A stretch of 9,121 bases of DNA, from positions 1 to 9,121 of the forward strand of contig CATZIR010000023.1 in assembly GCA_958420145.1 (NCBI GenBank), read 5' to 3'. Shown here piece by piece: positions 1 through 6,000 of the stretch. A program made the translations under genes and the position numbers. Every line of letters begins with the position of its first letter. Position 1 is the stretch's first letter. This DNA is from an uncultured Eubacteriales bacterium. GTDB taxonomy: Bacteria; Bacillota; Clostridia; Christensenellales; UBA1242. The notes beneath the pieces are model-generated. The model was not told the origin of the DNA. It did not search any database and saw nothing but the letters and a program-made list of their open reading frames with translations.

Positions 1-1
1 T

Positions 2-70
2 AACCAAAGCACAAACAAATATGAAGAAGTTAAAGGGCCAGTTAAAGATAAAATTTCTTCTTACTACGAA
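2..70 (+). repeat. KTYY/NYYE cassette copy 1 (C-terminal half only)
   Basis: The first residues of the window read NKYEEVKGPVKDKISSYYEK. They align with the second half of the cassettes at 2231-2350 and 7466-7576 (Y-x-x-V-x-x-P-x-x-D-x-[LI]-x-x-YYE). The KTYY half should lie just upstream of the window. This shows the giant protein carries at least one cassette before solenoid 1. It is the weakest of the four matches because only half is visible. Confidence 0.6.
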
Positions 71-3000
71 AAGAATGATTTAGACGAATTAATTAAAAAA
101 TACTGCACAGAAAATTCACAGTTAAGATTCAAACTAATGTATGTTAAAGTTGCTGATGGAAAGAGTGAAGCAACAGCAATCAACATCTCAACAATTAGCG
201 ACCTACTTGAAATAAATTCGGTCGAAGGTCTAGACAAATACTATATTCAAACTGAAGATATTGATGTTTCTTCTGTTTCCAACTTTGAGCCTATCGGTTC
301 TCTAAATAAAATTGGCTTTAATGGTAACTACAATGGTAACAGAAAGACAATCAAGAATGTTAGATTTGACTTTAAAGAACAAAGCAACGATGAATATAGC
401 ACTGCATTATTTGAAAAAATTGGTGATACAGGTGTTGTTAAAAACTTGAATGTAACCATTCAATATATGAACATATCAGTAATCAATGGTAACTCGCTAA
501 ATGTTATGCTTGCAGGACTTGCTATTACAAACAATGGAACAATTCAAGATTGTGAAGTTTACTTTAAAAATAGTAACCTAGAAATTAACACATCTAATTT
601 GTACTTTGGTGGATTAGTTGCAATAAATAATAAATACATACTAAATTCTAAGGTTACAGGCAACATTAATATTGCAAGAATTGGTGGTGAAAAAACAGCA
701 GTTGGCGGACTTGTTGGTGAAAACGCTGGCACAGTGGAAGGCGAGTTCAAATTAAACTTTGCTGATACCAAAATGAGCATAGACACAAACTACAATATTG
801 ATGCAGTTATCACTATAGAAATCAAATCGGCACCTTCTATTCCAACAGGTTCTAATTATGGTGGAATTGTTGGAATAAATAACAAAACAATAAACAAAGT
901 AAGTTCTAATGCAATAATTAGACCTAAATCAAGTAGTGTAAGTGGTCTAAATAATGTAGGTGGTATCGCAGGTTCAAATTCTGGAGATATTAAAAATGTT
1001 TTAAGTAATGCAACTATAACTGGACAAGAAAATGTCGGTGGAATTGTAGGAACATCTAGTGCTGGCACACTTGAACACGTTTACACTTTAATGTTTGAAA
1101 ACTATGAACAAGATGACTTAATAAGCCACATTAATGACTACATTAAAATTAGTGGTAAGAACAATGTTGGAGGCATCGTGGGTTATGCAAGCGAAACAAC
1201 AATTTCTTATGCTATGGTTAGAAGTTATGTTAAGCGAGAAATAGGCACCTTATTCGCTTGCGATATGCAAATATCTAATGATACTGACTATCAATATGCA
1301 GGTGGAATTGCTGGTAAACTAGAAAATAGTTCTCTAAATAATTCATTTGCATATTTAACACAACAAGGTAGCAAAAAAAGTATAATCGGTGGACTTGTTG
1401 GTTCTATTGATGCCGAGTCTCAAATTGATACTTGTTACTCTCGTGGCATAATCTATGGCACAGATAATAAGGGTATGATTTATGGAACTGGAACAAATAG
1501 TAATATTGCTAATGTTTACAGTGATGTTACTGACAATGCAAATACATTTGTTGATACTAACAAATTGAGCGAATATAAACAAGACGATAAAATTTTATAT
1601 TACAAAGATAAAGAATTTAGCGAAGCAGATTGGATTATTGGAACAGCAGAAACTGATTATCAAGACTTCAACGACAACTTGCCAATGATTAAAATAGATG
1701 ACAAGCCATTCATATTGCAAGAACCAAAAAGTTTGACTCTATCATTCAAAGAAACTGATTTTGGCAATATAACAAAAAGTGGAAAGAAAATTGAAAACGA
1801 AATTTCTGGAACACATAAAGTTTTAGATACAAACAAAAAAGCATTATTGTTCTATTACGCTAATAATAGCGAATTGAACAAAATTGCTATCAAAAATTTA
1901 TTTAACACAGAAATTGTGCCTCAAAATGCAACAAATACTGTTAGATATACAAGTTCTAATACTTCTGTTATTAAAATAGAAGGAAACGAAATAGTAGTTG
2001 TTGGCACAGGCTCGGCAACAATTACTTGCACATCACTTCTAAACAATCAAGCAAAAGATAGTGTAGAAGTAGTGGCTGTAGATGCAATAACCATGTTTGA
2101 CATTTATGAAGATGTAAATCACAGCAAAAATATAAGCGACCTTAACATAATCAAAGGTCAATCAAAAGAAATTTATTTTGGAAGCAATTCTAGTGCAGTT
2201 GCAAAATACAAAGTAGAACTATTTGGCTACAAAAAAACAACCGATACAGATATTGTGGCAAACAAAACTTACTATGTTTTAGATGCAGGAACAAACACTT
2301 ATATAAAGGTTGAATCGCCAAGCAAAGATAATCTTGCTAATTATTACGAAGTAATTTACGAAGTAATTAGTGATGTCATATCAATTAATGGAAGTGCTGA
2401 CAGTCTTGTAAAACTAACTTCTAACGACAGCATTATTATTGAAGGAAAAGAAAAAGGTCAGGCAACAATTAAATTCACTCCATACTTTGAAATTGATGAT
2501 AAACTTGTAGAAGTTGGACTAAGCAAGACCATATCAGTTAATGTTAAAAACGGTATATCTAACATTTCTACAGAGTTCAACGAAGCAGATATTTCTCAAA
2601 AAGATACATTCCAAATGAATGTGACAGTCGAAAGTGACTGCGAAGACAGTGAACTAATAGAAAAAAATAGCATTAGTTCTTCAAAAGTTTATGCTAAAAA
2701 TAGTCAAGGCGTTTTGGAACAGCAAACAAATTTAACAGTAGCTCAACAAGGCACAACTAATGTATTCAATATTAAAGAAAATGATACAGTCGTTGATTCC
2801 TTTGAATTAAGTATAGACTTGTCTAAAATTACTAACGGCGTAAGCATTGCAACAATTTCAGTTATTAAAGCACCTGTAAATTATCAAGTTGAAATGATTG
2901 TTAACTTTACGTCCTCCGTTAAAGATACAGATATCTCAAAATCTTGTGAGTTTACACTAACCATTTTGCAACAACCAGTTCATTTTGTTAACACTGAGTT

Positions 3001-6000
3001 TTATTCTTATGCTGAGATTGACGCAAGTGGAAACTATAACGTAAACGAAGTTCCAACAAGCACAATTTTAGCAGGGAAAATTGGACTACTAAAACTTGAC
3101 CTATACCCAGACTTTGCTGGAATAGATAGAGTGGAAGTTGAGTATCAAAACTTTGGTTATACCGTTGATATGCAACAAATGATATACAAAGGCTATAACA
3201 AAGATGATACAAACAAGTCTAGTTACGAAATGTTAAATATGGCTACACCAAAAATTCCAAACGGAATAGTATTTGATAAGTCATACAAAAACATTCTTTC
3301 TAAGAAAGTTGGTAATGATTATTCATTTGATGGCTATTTATACATCTATGTTCTAATTCCAAGTTTGGCTAGCACAACTGGCTCAATTAATTTTAGAATT
3401 ACAACATACTGTTCTAATGGCGATATCATAAAAACAAACAAAACTTTAGGCATTGACCTTCCTAGCGAAGTTGATTTGACCTTTAATGGCGACTACAATG
3501 CCTTTGTCGCAAATAACTACGAATACGAATCAAGTTTGGTAGTTAGAACAACACAACTTATGAAGTCAGAAAGCGACGATGTTAATTTGAGCATAGAAGC
3601 AAGAATAGATAACGGAAATTGGACAATGCTAACATTAGGGACAGAAACAAAATTAAGCGATGACTACTCAATCACAATTTCTAAAAACGGTAATTCTGCT
3701 CTAAGTTACAACCAAAAGACTTACACAACAACATATAAGATTAAAATAAAAGGTCAAATTGGTAATATTATTCAATTTAGGGCAGGTTATACAACCTTAG
3801 TTAATAACCAAAATCAAACTTATTACACTGCAAAAGAATTGTCGTTGCACTTGGAAAAATACACAATTAATGGTTTTGAGTTAGACGGATCAAATGCAGG
3901 TATATTTGAAAAACTCACAGGCTCGCAATATCGTTTGAAAGTTAAGTTAGTAACAACCTATCAAACATTTACTAATAAACAAGACGAAGAAGACTTACTA
4001 AAAGAAATTACTAAACTTGAAAACATAATTTCAAGTAAATTAAACACTTGGTATGCACTTCGTATAGACGAAAGTGTTGCAGGATTCCCTTATGCATATT
4101 TGCCAATAAAGACTAACAGCAGTTCTACAGACACTAACCGTCCTTATGATTACTTTATGTTCTTAAACAGTACTGTCGTAGATAAAGATAAAAACATAAT
4201 TGATACAATCAATATTGCTCCAACAAGAGAATCACTAACCGAAGTATTGCAAGCAGTTGTGGCTGTTAAGTATGTTAATGGCGAACCACAATGGTATAAG
4301 CAAAATGACAACACAATGTCAGAAGAGCGAAAACAGGCAGAAAATTTATTAGCCAAATATTCAACAAATACTTATGATTATAACAACAGCACAATTTATC
4401 TAAGAGATAGATGGACACTTCACTTTATCTATAACAACACTTCTGATAAGCCAAACCCAATAGCAACATATGAGCAATTCAAACAAATGGCTAACTTCAA
4501 AAATTATCGTTTGGTTAACGATATCGTTATTGATGAAGCACTTGCTCCAATCAATACCGAAATTGCGGGACTAGACGGAAATGGCTTTACAATCTATATA
4601 ACACAAGGCTTTGACCTAACAAGTCAAAAAGACGAAGATACACTAAATGTTGGTCTATTTGGAACTGTTAGTGAAAACACAGTGTTAAAAAATATTAAAC
4701 TATCAATCAAATATCTAAATGCAAACACGATAGACCTATCTCAAATTGTAGAAGGTGGAACAGTTACAACACTAGATGCAACAAAAGTTAACTTTGGCTA
4801 TATTGCAGGTGTTAACAATGGTTCAATCTATAACTGCGAAGTTGTAGAAAATGGTGAAGGCTTGACTACACCATCAGGCATAGATGAAAAGGAAGACGCA
4901 ATCACAATCAAAACGAACATTCTAAACTCATCTAATACAACCGTTGAAACCTATATTGGTGGCGTAGTTGGTCAAAACAATGGTTCATTGACACATTCAA
5001 GAGCCACATTAAAACTATATGCAAACCGTGGCTATATTGGTGGAATTGCTGGTTATAATAACGGTGCTATTGCAAGTTCGTTCTATAAAATAAACAGCGA
5101 TAGTGATATTGCAATCAAGAATGATGCTACAACCGAAATTAACAACCAAACAGCAGGTTTTGTAGCAATAAACGATACAAAAGGCACTATAAAACTAAGT
5201 TACACCGAAGGCTACAAGATTGAACAAATTAAAAATGAAAATGAAAGTGAAAGTAAAGATGGAAATCGATACATAGGTGGAAAGGTTAGTTCAAATGCAA
5301 ATGCTTCTGGCTTTGTTGTAACAAACAAGGGCTTGATAGAAAATTGCTACTCTAACATAGAAGTTGTTAGTGAAAAGCGTTCTAGTGGCTTTGTGTTTAG
5401 CAACGAAGGTCAGGTGAGAAAGTGCTATTCTGCATCAAGTATGATAGAAAACAGCACATCTCATACAGCGTTTACTGGAACTAATGATAAAAACTTTGCA
5501 AATGTAACATCAACTTCTGTTATGGAAGATTGCTACTACTATGGAGATAGTAAAAATATCGTTAGCGCTCTAAATGAACAAGCCACTAAGTTTGAAAGAA
5601 ATGAAGACTTAATCGGCTTTGACTTTAGTGAAAACGAACAAAACGGAAATTGGAACACACAAAAATTAATCTTTAATGCAAAAGAAAGGGAAGGCACAAA
5701 ACCACAATACGAAGTAACAGAAAATGGATTTGGTTGGGGTCCAATAAGTGTTACTAAAGAAATAGTTAACCTTCCAACACTTGTTGATGCAAACATCATT
5801 GCAATTCCACATATTGCAATCAGTGAAATTGAGAACAAAGATGATGATACAAAAGACAAAGAGTATAAGTGGAATACTGACTACGACGGTTCTATGTTTA
5901 ATCCTATAGTTATTAATAGTGCTAGTGATTATAACGAAAAAATTTCGACTATCACTGGAGAATCAAATGATGTAAAAGAAGAATCAAATGATGAAAAATC

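Larger units (their letters stand above)
2141..2560 (+). other. Big_2-like domain interrupted by a KTYY cassette
   Basis: The domain begins IIKGQSKEIYFGSNSS and ends LTSNDSIIIEGKEKGQATIKF followed by ISVNVKNG. That is again a Big_2-like order of strands: an S-N-D before the beta hairpin, then G-x-A-x-I. Between the two halves sits cassette copy 2 (2231-2350) plus a 12-base tandem duplication. Without these the domain would be of ordinary Big_2 length. The assignment is weaker than for the preceding domain. Confidence 0.5.

Noticed and set aside
137..139. ATG as the start of the giant gene
   Set aside because: The frame is open for 45 codons before it back to the window edge, those codons encode a recognisable cassette half, and no Shine-Dalgarno precedes the ATG.
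608..1470. CRISPR or tandem DNA repeat array
   Set aside because: The regular signal is at protein level (GLUG); the DNA units are diverged and unevenly spaced, with no identical repeats.
5539..5859. Minus-strand 106-codon frame
   Set aside because: It lies wholly inside the giant gene opposite a well-supported solenoid module, and its hydrophobic, Ser/Phe-rich product is typical of an antisense shadow. The shorter minus-strand frames elsewhere are rejected for the same reason.
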